Of a stretch of DNA of 50,370 bases, positions 1 to 10,329 are shown in pieces. The DNA is from Emmonsiellopsis sp. PD_33 (taxonomy: Eukaryota > Ascomycota > Eurotiomycetes > Onygenales > Ajellomycetaceae). The stretch is taken from contig JANTQF010000255.1 in the NCBI GenBank assembly GCA_032988165.1, positions 1-50,370 of the forward strand, given 5' to 3'. A model generated the notes under the pieces. It saw nothing but the letters and a program-made list of their open reading frames with translations, was not told the DNA's origin and did not search any database. Position numbers and translations under genes: made by a program. The first letter of the stretch is position 1. Each line of letters starts with the position of its first letter.

Positions 1-200
1 CTGCAGAAGACTGCATTGCGCGATTCCCAGTAAGGGTGCGCCTTGTTGAAGAGCACGATGTATGCTAGGGTGTCTTGATCGGCGGCGGTGGTGTTGAGGG
101 TTCCATGGGGGCGGGGTTGGGTTCGTGCATGATGAGGAGGTGGGGAGATGAGGGTTGAATTGGTGTGCCTTGCGATAGGGCGTGACTGGGGAGGGATTGG
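1..200 (-). other. possible partial exon at left edge
   Basis: On the minus strand a frame with no stop runs from about 200 to the window edge, and its last ~27 residues (QDTLAYIVLFNKAHPYW and onward) look protein-like. It has no in-frame ATG, so it would need an upstream exon; an acceptor TAG just before the codons for AYIVLF is one option. I do not recognise the family. The frame is short and could be chance. Confidence 0.22.
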
Positions 201-692
201 CTATATGGTGTTGGCTGGGGTCGCGGCCCCTGAGAATACAACCCTTTATTTAACCCGGCGGATATAGGATATATGCTATAGACGAATGTTATCAGCCATT
301 TAACCGCGAATAAAGGGAGTATAAAGGGGCGTGCATTAATTTGCCTTGCGTTTCTGAACGGTGTAGGGTTTTGTTTTGGATAGTTCACTAGTAGGTTGGT
401 TATGGATAGGGAAGCTTCCCATAATGTTTAGTCAGTTGATGGATGATTTCCTTGAAGAGTACCGTTTGGATTGAAGGAGCATCATCATCATTATCAATGA
501 TGATTTCTATTATTTGACAATGCAGCTACGCAAGGCACAGTACAGTATGCACTGTACCAGCGCGGTTAACATATCTCCCAATGGTGATATGGAATTGCGT
601 CTCATTGATCTATCTAGCCAATCCCCTCTGCTACTACATGATTATCAACGACCATCCAACCATCAATCAACGCGGGAAAATACACAAGTAGA
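201..692. other. intergenic, nothing recognised
   Basis: The stretch between the left-edge frame and the CoA-ligase stop codon holds only short frames of unconvincing composition. A small ATC/ATT-rich patch lies near 481-500. I see no RNA gene or repeat element. Confidence 0.4.
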
Positions 693-2826
693 TTACAGCT
701 TCGTCCCGGCCTTCCTCCGCGCCTCCTTTTCTCTATCCCTCAACATCCGCCTGAGGATCTTCCCACTGGGACTTTTCGGAATAACATCAATGAACTCGAT
801 GCCCCCCTTCAACCACTTGTGTCGCGCCTTGTGCTCCTGAACATGCTTATGGATGGATTGGATCGTCGCCGCATCATCGGGACCAGCAGAGGGGGACTTC
901 ACTACGAATGCCTTGGGTAGCTCCCCGGCCGCCTCGTCGGGTACCTGGATGACGGAGCAGTCAGCTACAGCGGGGTGGGTGAGGAGGTGTGCTTCGAGTT
1001 CCGCGGGGGCGACTTGGTGACCCTGCATGGCGAATGGTTAAGTACATATGTATGATTTCAAGACGAAACGTGCTTGTTTTGAAGGCCAAAATCGCATAAA
1101 GATAGATATAACGTACCTTCACCTTGATCAATTCCTTTATTCTGTCAAGGATGAAGAGATGCTCATTGCCGCTTGGCGCGCGGCGGAAGACAGCCTCGTC
1201 ACCAGTGCGCATCCAACCATCTTCAAACGTCTCCTTGGTCGCCTTTTCATTCTTCAGGTAGCCTATTGCAACGGACGGGGAGCGGACGACTAGTTCACCT
1301 GGCTCGTCATATCCTGTGAGCTCGACGCCGTCGGGAGACATGATCCGTGCTTCAAATCCGGGAAGCAACGATCCGGAGGATCCAAGGAAGATGTCACTGG
1401 GGCTAGTACTAGACACAACCGTGCATGTTTCGGTCAGACCTGCCTTGATGTTAGTATCCGGCCATTGAGAGTGGATTGTATAGATAGAGGGACAAAATCC
1501 ACAAAAATGGGCAAGGGTGACTTACCATAGCCTTGTCGGACCTTCCAAGTTGGTTGCCACCTCTCGAGTTCTTCTGCTGTCTCCGCGCCCAGAGGGGCAG
1601 CTCCGGTGAAGATACCGCGAACCGAGCTGAGGTCGTGTTTGCCGCATACCTCCTTGTTTCGGATCATGGCGATAATAATCGGGGGCACCTAGGGAAGTAT
1701 AATAAGTCAGTGGTCAGAATGCACGATATCATCGAAGCTATCAAGAGGAAGCAGACTTACCAGGTAGAGGGTCGAGATCTTGAATCTCCCTATCGCACTA
1801 AGATATTGGGCGAAGTCGAATTTGGGAAGAACTACAACTTGATCTCCACGGAACGTCCCGCTATGGCATATAACCACCAATGCATAAATGTGGCTTTGAG
1901 GTAGAAGGCCCAGAATTACCTCCGTGTAATCGGACTGGGTCCCTGGTGGTTTCAAGCTCGCGCGGTAAGGTCCGTCATATTCTTTGATTTGCAGTGTATT
2001 TGCAATCACATTCGTATGAGCTATCATGACACCTTTCTACTCAAAATATTAGCGATCTTTTGCCGAGTTTGCTAAAACGTAAGTACAAGAGACATACCGG
2101 AAGCCCAGAAGTTCCACTGCTGTAGCATAGAAACGCGGTAGTTTTCGCACCTTGCCCAGGAGCCCAGGCCACCTTCTCCAATTTGGGCAACAAAAACCCT
2201 TGCTTAATCAAATCATCCACCGTCTTAAACCCAGCCGGTTGCTTGTCGGCACCTGGGAATTGGACAGGTAGATCGAGTAGATATATGCGGTTTTTAGGAA
2301 GCCCGGCATTGGCAGCAGCCTCAAGGGCAATTGGCAGAGAGGGAATGGAGGTAAAGAGAGCTTTAGATCCGCTATCCTTCAGCTGGTGTGTGAGCTCGGC
2401 AGCGGAATACACGGCGTTCGCGGGAGAGGCAATACCGGCGCAGCTATGGATAGCCCAGCAAACGGTGAGATAATCAATCTAAGCAGTTCGGGTGGCAGAT
2501 TAGCTTCATTTCGGTTTATCTACTTTTCAACATAAGAAATGGCTATGTACGGTGTTGACGCTGTAAATGCAGGCGACTTTGTCCCATTCGCTGCCCTGGT
2601 TCGGCTGCCAACCAAACTCTTTGGACAGAGCGCGGGCAAGGGCATCGACCCGGTCAGCCAGCTCCAGGGCGGAATAAGAGCGTCCCGAGAGGCCGCAGAC
2701 AAAGGGATCCCTTGAGTATCCCAATGGATGGCGGCCGTACCGCTCGTTCAACATAAACTCCGAAATCGGGATGTCATCGGGAATGCTTGGGGCTGGGCCA
2801 ACCCAAGCGGGAGCCTTGAAGACCAT
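693..2826 (-). CDS. 4-coumarate-CoA ligase-like acyl-CoA synthetase (AMP-binding enzyme)
   Basis: Predicted 582-aa ATP-dependent CoA ligase that activates a carboxylic acid through an acyl-adenylate. Exons on the minus strand: 2826-2551, 2478-2098, 2036-1761, 1688-1526, 1439-1117, 1022-693; all five introns (61-94 nt) keep the frame. The AMP-binding P-loop YSSGTSGLPKG is split by intron 2. Further on are GYG-LTET, DGWMRTGD, the hinge-region ILDRIKELIKVKG and the C-terminal catalytic lysine motif PKSPSGKILRR. Family knowledge: these motifs define the ANL superfamily, and this subgroup includes 4-coumarate and medium-chain acyl-CoA ligases. The length is normal. The last three residues are TKL, a weak PTS1-like tripeptide that could mean peroxisomal location (inference). 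The substrate cannot be told from sequence. The start at 2826 is the first Met before the usual N-terminal segment. Confidence 0.9.
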
Positions 2827-3593
2827 GATAGCCGGAGAAAAGCAGCAACGAAAGGACGGAGCTGGGGAGAGAAAATAGAGAACGCAGGGACAAGAGAAAG
2901 AGAGAACAGAACCGCCCGCAGAGTCGAGAGGAGAGAGGAGGAGGAGGAGGAGGAGGAGGAGCGAAGACGAAGGAGAGAGCCTCGGAACTAGCAGCCAGCC
3001 ATCTAAATACTTGGCAGGCAGCTGGCTTGCATGCGGTGCTCGTCTTTACCGAAGCTCTTTGCCGTCCCTGCTGGGCTCTGGGCTCTGGAGGCTGTACGGA
3101 GTATGCGGTATTACACGGTGGATTACCTTCAGTATCAAGATCCATACAATGACGTTCTCATGCTGCAAATCCCATTTCTGGCTGTCTGGGATCAAGCTCG
3201 AAACTAACAAGCCAACAGAATGGCGCCCGGAAGTTTATTCACTAACTACTACTTCGTACTCCAGTTGGCATGCAGCTACAGCGCCAATAGAATGCCATCT
3301 ACTGCTGGCTTCTCCCTTCTCCCTGTTCTACGTGGGATAATAATCCTGATGTCAGATCTCTATCCCAAGCATCCGTGTTTCCGCTCGTGTTTCGGCTATC
3401 GAAAATGCGGGGAAAGTATGCCTAGCCTCACTAATTAACCGGTGAGAGCCCGCCCGGAGAAACAAGGCTCCGGGGGTGCTCGCTTTCATGCTTTCAACAG
3501 ATACAATCAGGTACATAAATCCCAATTACATGGTCATTCTCTCGCGTGTACAATAGTTCCAGAGCATTGTGAGCGGCGCACTGACAGAGCAGT
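2827..3593. promoter_or_regulatory. CoA-ligase upstream region and 3' flank of the transcription-factor-like gene
   Basis: This 767-bp gap lies upstream of the minus-strand CoA ligase and downstream of the minus-strand transcription-factor-like gene. Besides the GGA tract it contains only short non-conserved frames. No TATA box or known operator could be assigned. Confidence 0.4.
2936..2961. repeat. (GGA)n microsatellite
   Basis: About eight GGA/GAG triplets in a row lie 110 bp upstream of the CoA-ligase start codon. On the gene's strand this is a pyrimidine (CCT) tract, of the kind common in fungal core promoters and leaders. Confidence 0.7.
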
Positions 3594-5371
3594 TCAAATT
3601 GATGCCCCCAGGTAATCCTTCAGGAGCTGCTGTCCGAGCTTGGCACACAGAGGCTCAAAAATGTTGACCCAAGGCATCTGGCGGATATCTGCCATGATTT
3701 CAACCCACAACACTGACCCCGGCTCTTTCATCTCGCTGGCTATCATTTCCATCGAGATCGTGAGGTCTTTACCACTAGGTTCACTGATGCTGCAGAGAAC
3801 GAGAAGCCAAAGGCGGACGAGGCGTAGGTCGGGACTGTTCCAGACATGTTCCGCATTGGACTTGCTCGATATCATCTTAAGCAACGTTGAGATATGTGCT
3901 TCAGCAGTTCCGGGATAGGAGCGACACCTTCGCTTCACCTGTATGATCCAGATCATAGCGCCGAGCCGAAGCGACTCGGAAATAATATCCCAATGCGTTA
4001 CCGGCTCGGACCTTAATGGTTGATCCAGCAACTGGTGAGTGACTGGATTCATGAGGAAACCCATCTGCTCTTCATCATCCCAGATGGCATTGCCTTTGGT
4101 CGCCAGCTCGAAGCGAAAAAGTGCAGCGAGCGCGTTCAAGTCACCTATACTGGACATGACGTTCATGAAACGCGTATTCTGTGTGTTTTCGTCGTTGATG
4201 ACGCTGAGTAGCGGAGCGGGCAGCGTTTCTAGGCCCGAGTCACGGAATACGCTGGCGCCGGCCATGGGAGCGAATAATGGAAACAGTGGTTTGGTGTCGT
4301 GGAGCAATGCTGCAGTAATGTCCACCCTAAAGTCATTTGTTAGTGTCTGTAACAAATCCCCAGCAATTGCATAGGCTATTGGTGTCGCTGAGCCATACCA
4401 TGAAATCATGAGCATCAGGTCCTGGTTGGCCTCCAAGGTAGAGATGCCACCTCTTGCCGCAATCACCATCCACATGCCCTTCACATGGATCATCGCCTGG
4501 TCAAAGTCCAGACTGGTAAACTGATCTCAAAACTTCAGCTGCATTGCTTCTTCTCATTTGCTTTAAGCGCCACTGCTCCTAAGGTAGAGCTTACATTGTA
4601 GCAAACCAGTGCCAACACCGCATGGAGTACACTATCAGACGTCGCGCTGCTTGCATCAGAGCTGGAAAGCCTGGATTCGATGCACTGAATGGTTTCTAAA
4701 GAGCGTTCCAACGCCAGGGATCGCAGCTGTCTGGCGGATCTGCGGTATAGCGGGATAAGGACGTTGGGTGAAGTGAAGATTTGTTGGTAGTGATGAAGGA
4801 AGGCTGATTGCCTGAAGGCAAAGGGGAACCAGAAGGTGTTTGTCGAGCCAGCTGTGTCCCAATATGTTAGCAATAGTGGTGAGAATTGAAGTCGACGGAG
4901 GACTTGGGCATCCTTACTGGAGCCCATTGCATTCCTTCCTGCGACCATGATCAAGGTGAATCCATAAGCCGAAAACCAATCCTCCCCCCATTCCTTCTCA
5001 AAGACAGATAATGCGTGTAAGATGGGCGGCGTCGCAGTATATAGTGCAGTATAATGCGCAGCAGTCTCAGTCTCTGGTACGACCAAATCCTTCGCAGGAA
5101 CTTGCAAGTGGTCGACATCTCGACTCGTCGAATGCTCACCTTGGCCAGTACTTGACAGCGGCCCTGATGTTTCTGCCAGGGACCATACGAAGGTGCCGAA
5201 TGGAGGTGCTTTCGATGGCTTTCTTCGGGACTTGCCAATGTCAACCATGAGATGGCGACGGACCTTGGAGTCGAGCGACTTGCTGCGGGTGCGACGTTGA
5301 GTAGTAGGATTCAAGTTACGAGTATCGGCATGTAAGAAGAGGAGGCGTCTCTTCTTTGAGGGCCCTTCCAT
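3594..5371 (-). CDS. fungal-specific transcription-factor-domain protein without a zinc cluster
   Basis: Predicted 567-aa protein from two exons, 5371-4595 and 4520-3594; the 74-nt intron has donor GTAAGC and acceptor ATCAG. The splice joins ...LVCYN to FTSLDFDQAMIHVKG, a segment well conserved in the family. The middle and C-terminal regions (RNAMGSSKDA, PLLLTYWDTAGS, IHVKGMWMVIAARGG) resemble the Fungal_trans_2 (DUF3468-type) regulatory domain. The N-terminus has basic KKRR and RRTRSKSLDSKVRRHLM patches but no Cys6 zinc cluster, so direct DNA binding is doubtful. Many family members share this architecture, so it need not be truncated. It is divergent from the GST gene across about 860 bp, so the two may share regulatory sequence (inference). 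The regulatory role is inferred only from the domain. Confidence 0.85.
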
Positions 5372-6235
5372 TATTGATTGCTGGGAAGACGTAAGTAGTG
5401 ATAGATAGAGAACAGAATGGATAACTACAGTGGCTGAAGGCCGGACTTGCTGAGTATAGAAATAATAATCACGGTCGCGAGAGAAGTAAGAAATATGCCA
5501 TGCCAGGAAATGAATCCCAACTGTTAGTGACGAATTTTAGTGAATCATTAATATGTCCAAGACCGCATGAAATCTTTGCGTGTTTTTTGTCCTACCGTAG
5601 ATTTCAAATCAACAGCCAAAGCAGAGGGCAAAGATGCTTGATAATGATGCTCACTAGCACTAGCCACCATCGCCGCGGCAGCTCCCGCACTATCTATGAT
5701 TTCTAATACGAGTAGTTAACTAACTAAATAGTTAACTTACACTTCCAAGACGATCCTTGCCATTTCCAAGGTACCATGAACCTTTTTCGGCGAATTGAGG
5801 CTCCGTGGACATCGGACTCGGCTTCCACGGCGGTGCAGTCGTATGCATCCCGATACCGATATAGTCCTTGGTATCCCAATTGGCACAAAGTGGATGAACG
5901 TGTAAAAGGAGTCCGTTTGCCTAAGCTGCTTTGGTGATACCATGATCCTGTTGAGGCAATGTCGAAACCGAGAGACTTTGCAATCGCTTCATTCCTGGGC
6001 CCAGGGCAGAATGGGCTGTCGCCTACTACCTAGTATGTACGGTCCGCATGATTGTTCAGCTTGCAAGTTAATCATGAATGATCACAAGGGATCCAATGCC
6101 TATAAATGCGAGTCAAGAGCCGCGGTGAAGGAGATGGGTCAAAACATGAAAAGCAGATTCATCACGACTTGAACATTGCACGCCTTTAACTCCGTCCCAT
6201 ATATTGCGCCAACAGCCTACTCACCTTCGCCCACC
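5372..6235. promoter_or_regulatory. divergent promoter region between TF-like gene and GST
   Basis: An 864-bp intergenic region lies between two outward-facing start codons and therefore must hold both promoters. Frames at 5500-5706 and 5737-5943 are short and show no family resemblance. A CTAATACGAGTAGTTAACTAAC stretch near 5704 is AT-rich, but I cannot name a binding site. Confidence 0.5.
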
Positions 6236-7294
6236 ATGAGCACAGAGAAGCACAACATTACACTCTACTGTGAGGGCACTCCCAATCCTCTCAAGATCTC
6301 CATTGCCCTCGAGGAATTGGGCTTGAAGTACAACGTATGATCCCATCGCCGCTCCAGATCCCCCCTTAGAAACAAAAAGGAACAGAAATCCCTGACACCG
6401 TTCCGCATGTAGGTACGCCCAATCAAGCTCTTTGAACATGAGCAGAAAGAGCAGTGGTACCTCGACATCAACCCCAACGGTCGCATCCCAGCCATAGTCG
6501 ACAAGGACGAGAACGGCCAGCAGCTCAAAATCTGGGAAAGCGGTGCCATCTTGCAGTATCTCGTGGACCGGTACGATGGGGACCACAAGATCTCATATCC
6601 TCGTGGGACCAAAGAGCACTGGGAGATGACAGCCTGGGTAAATTTGGCGAAATTCCTATGCCTCATTTGAAGAAGGGCATTTCTAACAGGGACATTGATA
6701 GCTCTTTTGGCAGGTGGGCGGCCTCGGCCCTATGCAAGGCCAGGCAAACCACTTTGAGAGTATGTTCTAGCTGTGCTACGGCGATGGAAAGTAAAAAAGC
6801 GTTCTCTGACCAGGGTTGAATCACACAGTGTCCTCTTTCGGCGACTATCCATACGCCTTGAAGCGCTACGTCAACGAAACACGCCGCCTCTATCGCACCA
6901 TGGACAAGGCACTCGCCAAAAATCCCTCCGGATACCTCGTAGGCGATCATCTCACCATCGCCGACATTGCTATTTGGCCATGGGCCACCGCGTACAGTAG
7001 GTTTTTCACCCCCCCCCCCCAAAAAAAAACGCGCTTGAGGGTGTCTATATGCAAAAGGGACTAAATCTAAAGCGCGCTGCAGAGTATAGTGGTCTATCCC
7101 AGATTGACGAGTTCCCTCACGTCAAGAAGTGGATGTACAAGCTCCTCACGCGTCCTGGGTTCGAGAAGGGTCGCAACGTGCCAAATCCTCATATTTACCT
7201 TCAGCTCAACGAGCTGCCGGACGAAGAACTGAAGAAGATTGGGAGGGAGAGGTCGGGTTGGATTCAGGAGGCTATGAAGCGCGATGCTGAATGA
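6236..7294 (+). CDS. glutathione S-transferase, Ure2-like family
   Basis: Predicted 254-aa cytosolic enzyme that conjugates glutathione to electrophiles. Exons: 6236-6334, 6413-6637, 6714-6759, 6814-6996, 7083-7294. Introns of 54-86 nt include CTGAC or CTAAC branch-like motifs. The N-terminal thioredoxin-like domain has ITLYCEGTPNPLKISIALEELGL, NPNGRIPAIVD (cis-Pro) and the glutathione-contacting WESGAILQYL. The C-terminal helical domain carries VGDHLTIADIAIWPW, the N-capping/hydrophobic-staple region of GSTs. The last junction was placed at CTGCAG because it restores AYKYSGLSQIDEFPHVKKW, matching the family. Length is typical. It is divergent from the TF-like gene. Detoxification or stress response is likely; the substrate is unknown. 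Intron 4 contains a C12A9 homopolymer pair. Confidence 0.92.
7009..7029 (+). repeat. C12A9 homopolymer tract in GST intron 4
   Basis: Twelve C followed by nine A lie directly inside intron 4, 12 nt after its donor. Such tracts slip during replication and sequencing; being intronic, length changes would not alter the protein. Confidence 0.85.
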
Positions 7295-8180
7295 TTCTCG
7301 GGGCTGTCTGCTGTACGGCTAGGCCGTGGATCGCCTAAGCCGTGGCTTGACTCAGGCTGGTATCAAGCAAGGAGAGGATAACATTGTAGGCAGTTTATCG
7401 GATAGATATTTCCCTTAAAATAGTTATATCATTTGGATAGAGTTCCACTTGCATCAATGTGTGCTGTGTGATGTGATTTGTGTTTTATGATGTGATACAG
7501 TGAGGTATTGGCTGGCAACATTTTAGCCTTCACCCACTAGAGGAAGACTGTTCTTGCTGGAGCATCGGACGGATCAGTACAACTTGTGGAGATAGTCATC
7601 AGGTTAAGAGCTATTTCAACTCCAGCGCAGCTGTTCTGCATGACACTGACAGTAGGGTCAGATAAAACAAAAGAATTGCGAGAAAAGAAATGGAAAATAG
7701 GGATGGTGAAGAGAAGATGTTCAAGCGGCAGGGGGAAGGGGTTTTTATACCTCGGTTGTCTCCAGCTGACTGCTGCTTAGCCTGAAGCCGGGATGCATTT
7801 CGGGTACCTGGATTCGGCATTGCCCTGGTTTGTGTGGGCGCCGAAAAACCTCCGGTTCAAATTCCCACAGTAACTACAGATCAGATCTGATACTGCACAA
7901 AGCTCCCTTATTACTTCTTCCGCTGGGCCGGGTTCCTATCTGGTGCAGCTCCAGCCTAGTCTTTGCTTGGCTTTACAGTATTCGCCTTTTTTGGAGAACA
8001 GTGGAAGATTTCCAATACGCCGGCACCCTACACCCCGAATTTGAATGTTAGCCCTATCCCACAACGAAAACCCTGCGCTTTTTGTGGATCCAACTATAAG
8101 GGTATGGCTTAAAAACATCATCATTGCAAGCAGCATATATTTGATAATTGCATGTATAAATTTGTCACTTTCCACCAGTA

Positions 8181-8271
8181 CAATGACATGGAGTTACCAG
8201 GCTGCAATCAATATTCACCGCCACATTATTACCTCTAAGGCATAAATTTACATGGACTTTCCATGTCATTG
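8181..8271. repeat. 12-bp perfect inverted repeat
   Basis: CAATGACATGGA at 8181-8192 is the exact reverse complement of 8260-8271, with a 67-bp spacer. A second small palindrome, ACATGGACTTTCCATGT, overlaps the right arm. It could be a remnant of a miniature element or chance in AT-rich DNA. Confidence 0.5.
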
Positions 8272-8369
8272 GGTATAGTATGCCTACTACATGAACACAC
8301 CATCCTACTCATTATTTCACATTGAGCATACCATACGATCTTATCAACCCAATAGAGACATTAAATTTC

Positions 8370-8445
8370 TGGAAACTCCATGATTGCCTTACACTTTACC
8401 CTACGCATATAACCTCGTGTTATTCATCCCCTCATGGAGATTCCA
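8370..8445. repeat. 14-bp imperfect inverted repeat
   Basis: TGGAAACTCCATGA at 8370-8383 pairs with TCATGGAGATTCCA at 8432-8445, 13 of 14 positions, with a 48-bp loop. It shares the CATGGA core with the inverted repeat 100 bp upstream. Confidence 0.5.
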
Positions 8446-10329
8446 CTCCACTCATGATATCCATCCCCATTATTAAAGTAAGCAGAAATTTTAATCATTC
8501 TAGAAGGTGCCTCCTCCACTGCAACTAACAGCGCATATCCGCTCCATAATGAAGCAGTGAGAAGCTAGGGAGGGAGGGGATGGGTAGGGGATGGGCATAT
8601 ATCAACACCAAATCTCAAAACAGTACCTAGAATGCGGAGACAGGGAGCTCTCTGAGCCTAGTTCTTAATGGTCTATTAATTAATTCTTCTTTTTCTCTTT
8701 ATTAGATTACTCCGTTACTGACGTAGCGGGGCCCCAAAGATACTAGATAATTGCTTTCCCGTCAACTACTGGGAAAATAATGTCTCACGATCTAGAGTGG
8801 CCGTCCTCCTGGGCCAGAGTACGAAAACCCCTGTTCTTCACGGAATGTATCTTTGCATAGGAAAATACACGGATTAAATACAATCACTAGCCAGGAAAGC
8901 AATATAACAATCCACCGTTGGAATAAGCAATGATTTCATAAAACAGTGCCGGTTTGGGTATGTGACCAGCCAGCATGACGTCAGTCGCATCCGCCTTGGC
9001 GTGGAGATAAAGTTGCCAAGCTTTTTCGACCCATTAACCTTAATCTGACAATCTCTCTTCCAGCAGTCTCGAGATTTCGCGGAGCAAGCCTAACAGAAAA
9101 TTAAATTGATCTGAGGTTAACCCGCCTTCCCCCATGCTACCGTTTCAATACCGTTGCAAATTGTTTCCTGTCCTGCGAATGGTGCCGCGCACAAAACTGC
9201 GACGAATGTCTTTCGATAAATCACAACTACTCCGTACAAACCTGCAGAAGACTTTCGTTTCCACATTCCACCTCAATGTGGAACTAACCTTACGAGTAAC
9301 CAAGAGCAGATGCCATGGCCTAATTACCCGTCGATGACGTTCCTAGCTCCGTGACCCTGCGGACTTTCCGAATATACTCTCATGACTTTTCCCGGATTCC
9401 AGAACTCTTCTCTTTTGTCCCATTTTTTCATTCTTCTATTCTCCTTGAGATCAGTCCCTAACCATGAGTTTACCCGGACGTCAACATTTCACTTTGCCCA
9501 ACCTTCTGATCCCAGTCTAGAACGAATGCCCGCTCCTGCCGAAGAATCGGTTTTGAACCTGCCCGTTTTGCGCCGGCCGGAACGTCTGCGCTGGATAATA
9601 TTGGAAATTTTTTGGAATCAGATTATAGATTACTTGTTCCACTCGGAATAAAAGTCCAATACTCTTTACAGGCAGCAGTTAACTTACCCGATTGCAAATC
9701 TTAGAGTGATGCCTGACGGCGTTTGGTGCTGTAAGTCATTTTATTGCATACGTCCCCAGTCTTAATCCTATCGACATAATACTTTCGCCTCGATGCGTTT
9801 TCTCAGTCGCACTGCTTCCTCATTTTAATCCCCGGTTGTTGACTACTGCATTATTTATGATGCTCTCATCACCTTTTCTCGATTCACATAGCCTCCTTTC
9901 AAATCGCACAGCCCTTCAGTGGTTAATGGCGCGCAATTCTCCTTCACAGCAATCCAGTGATTTTATGGCAAATTGCCAGGATCGGATTTCCCAGTTTATT
10001 GTTTTAAAAATACTCCATTTTTTGTCCTATCCCCTCCGCTTGGCCCTTTATTTTCTCATATAATATCCGTATACTTCAACCAAGTCCCTGCCCTTCTTGG
10101 ATCCGGTCAGACCCCTGTCTCTTCTTTCCTCATACCACTATTTCTATTCCAAGGCCCTCTCTCCTTACTAACGTTTTTAGTAGAATATCTTCCTTTGCTA
10201 TTCTTACGAATTTCTCAGTCCCATCTTCGAGCTCATTTCTATATATCACCCTCCTTTCGTTTATCATTATAACATTGCACTTACCAAATTTTCCCTCACA
10301 AAATATACCTTATACGAGTTTCGGAACGG

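Larger units (their letters stand above)
7295..10329. other. 3-kb gene-poor interval
   Basis: No convincing complete gene was found between the GST stop and the AlkB-like start. The GST 3' flank covers the first few hundred bases. An AT-richer patch at about 8050-8700 carries short inverted repeats (listed separately). From about 9360 on, T/C-rich sequence precedes a frame (9526-9651) whose peptide PVLRRPERLRWIILEIFW looks protein-like and could be an upstream exon of the next gene; I could not find a convincing donor for it. Confidence 0.4.

Noticed and set aside
65..388. 107-residue minus-strand frame upstream of the CoA-ligase gene's 3' end
   Set aside because: Low-complexity Pro/Ser peptide spanning TATA-like AT-rich sequence, no domain; likely chance.
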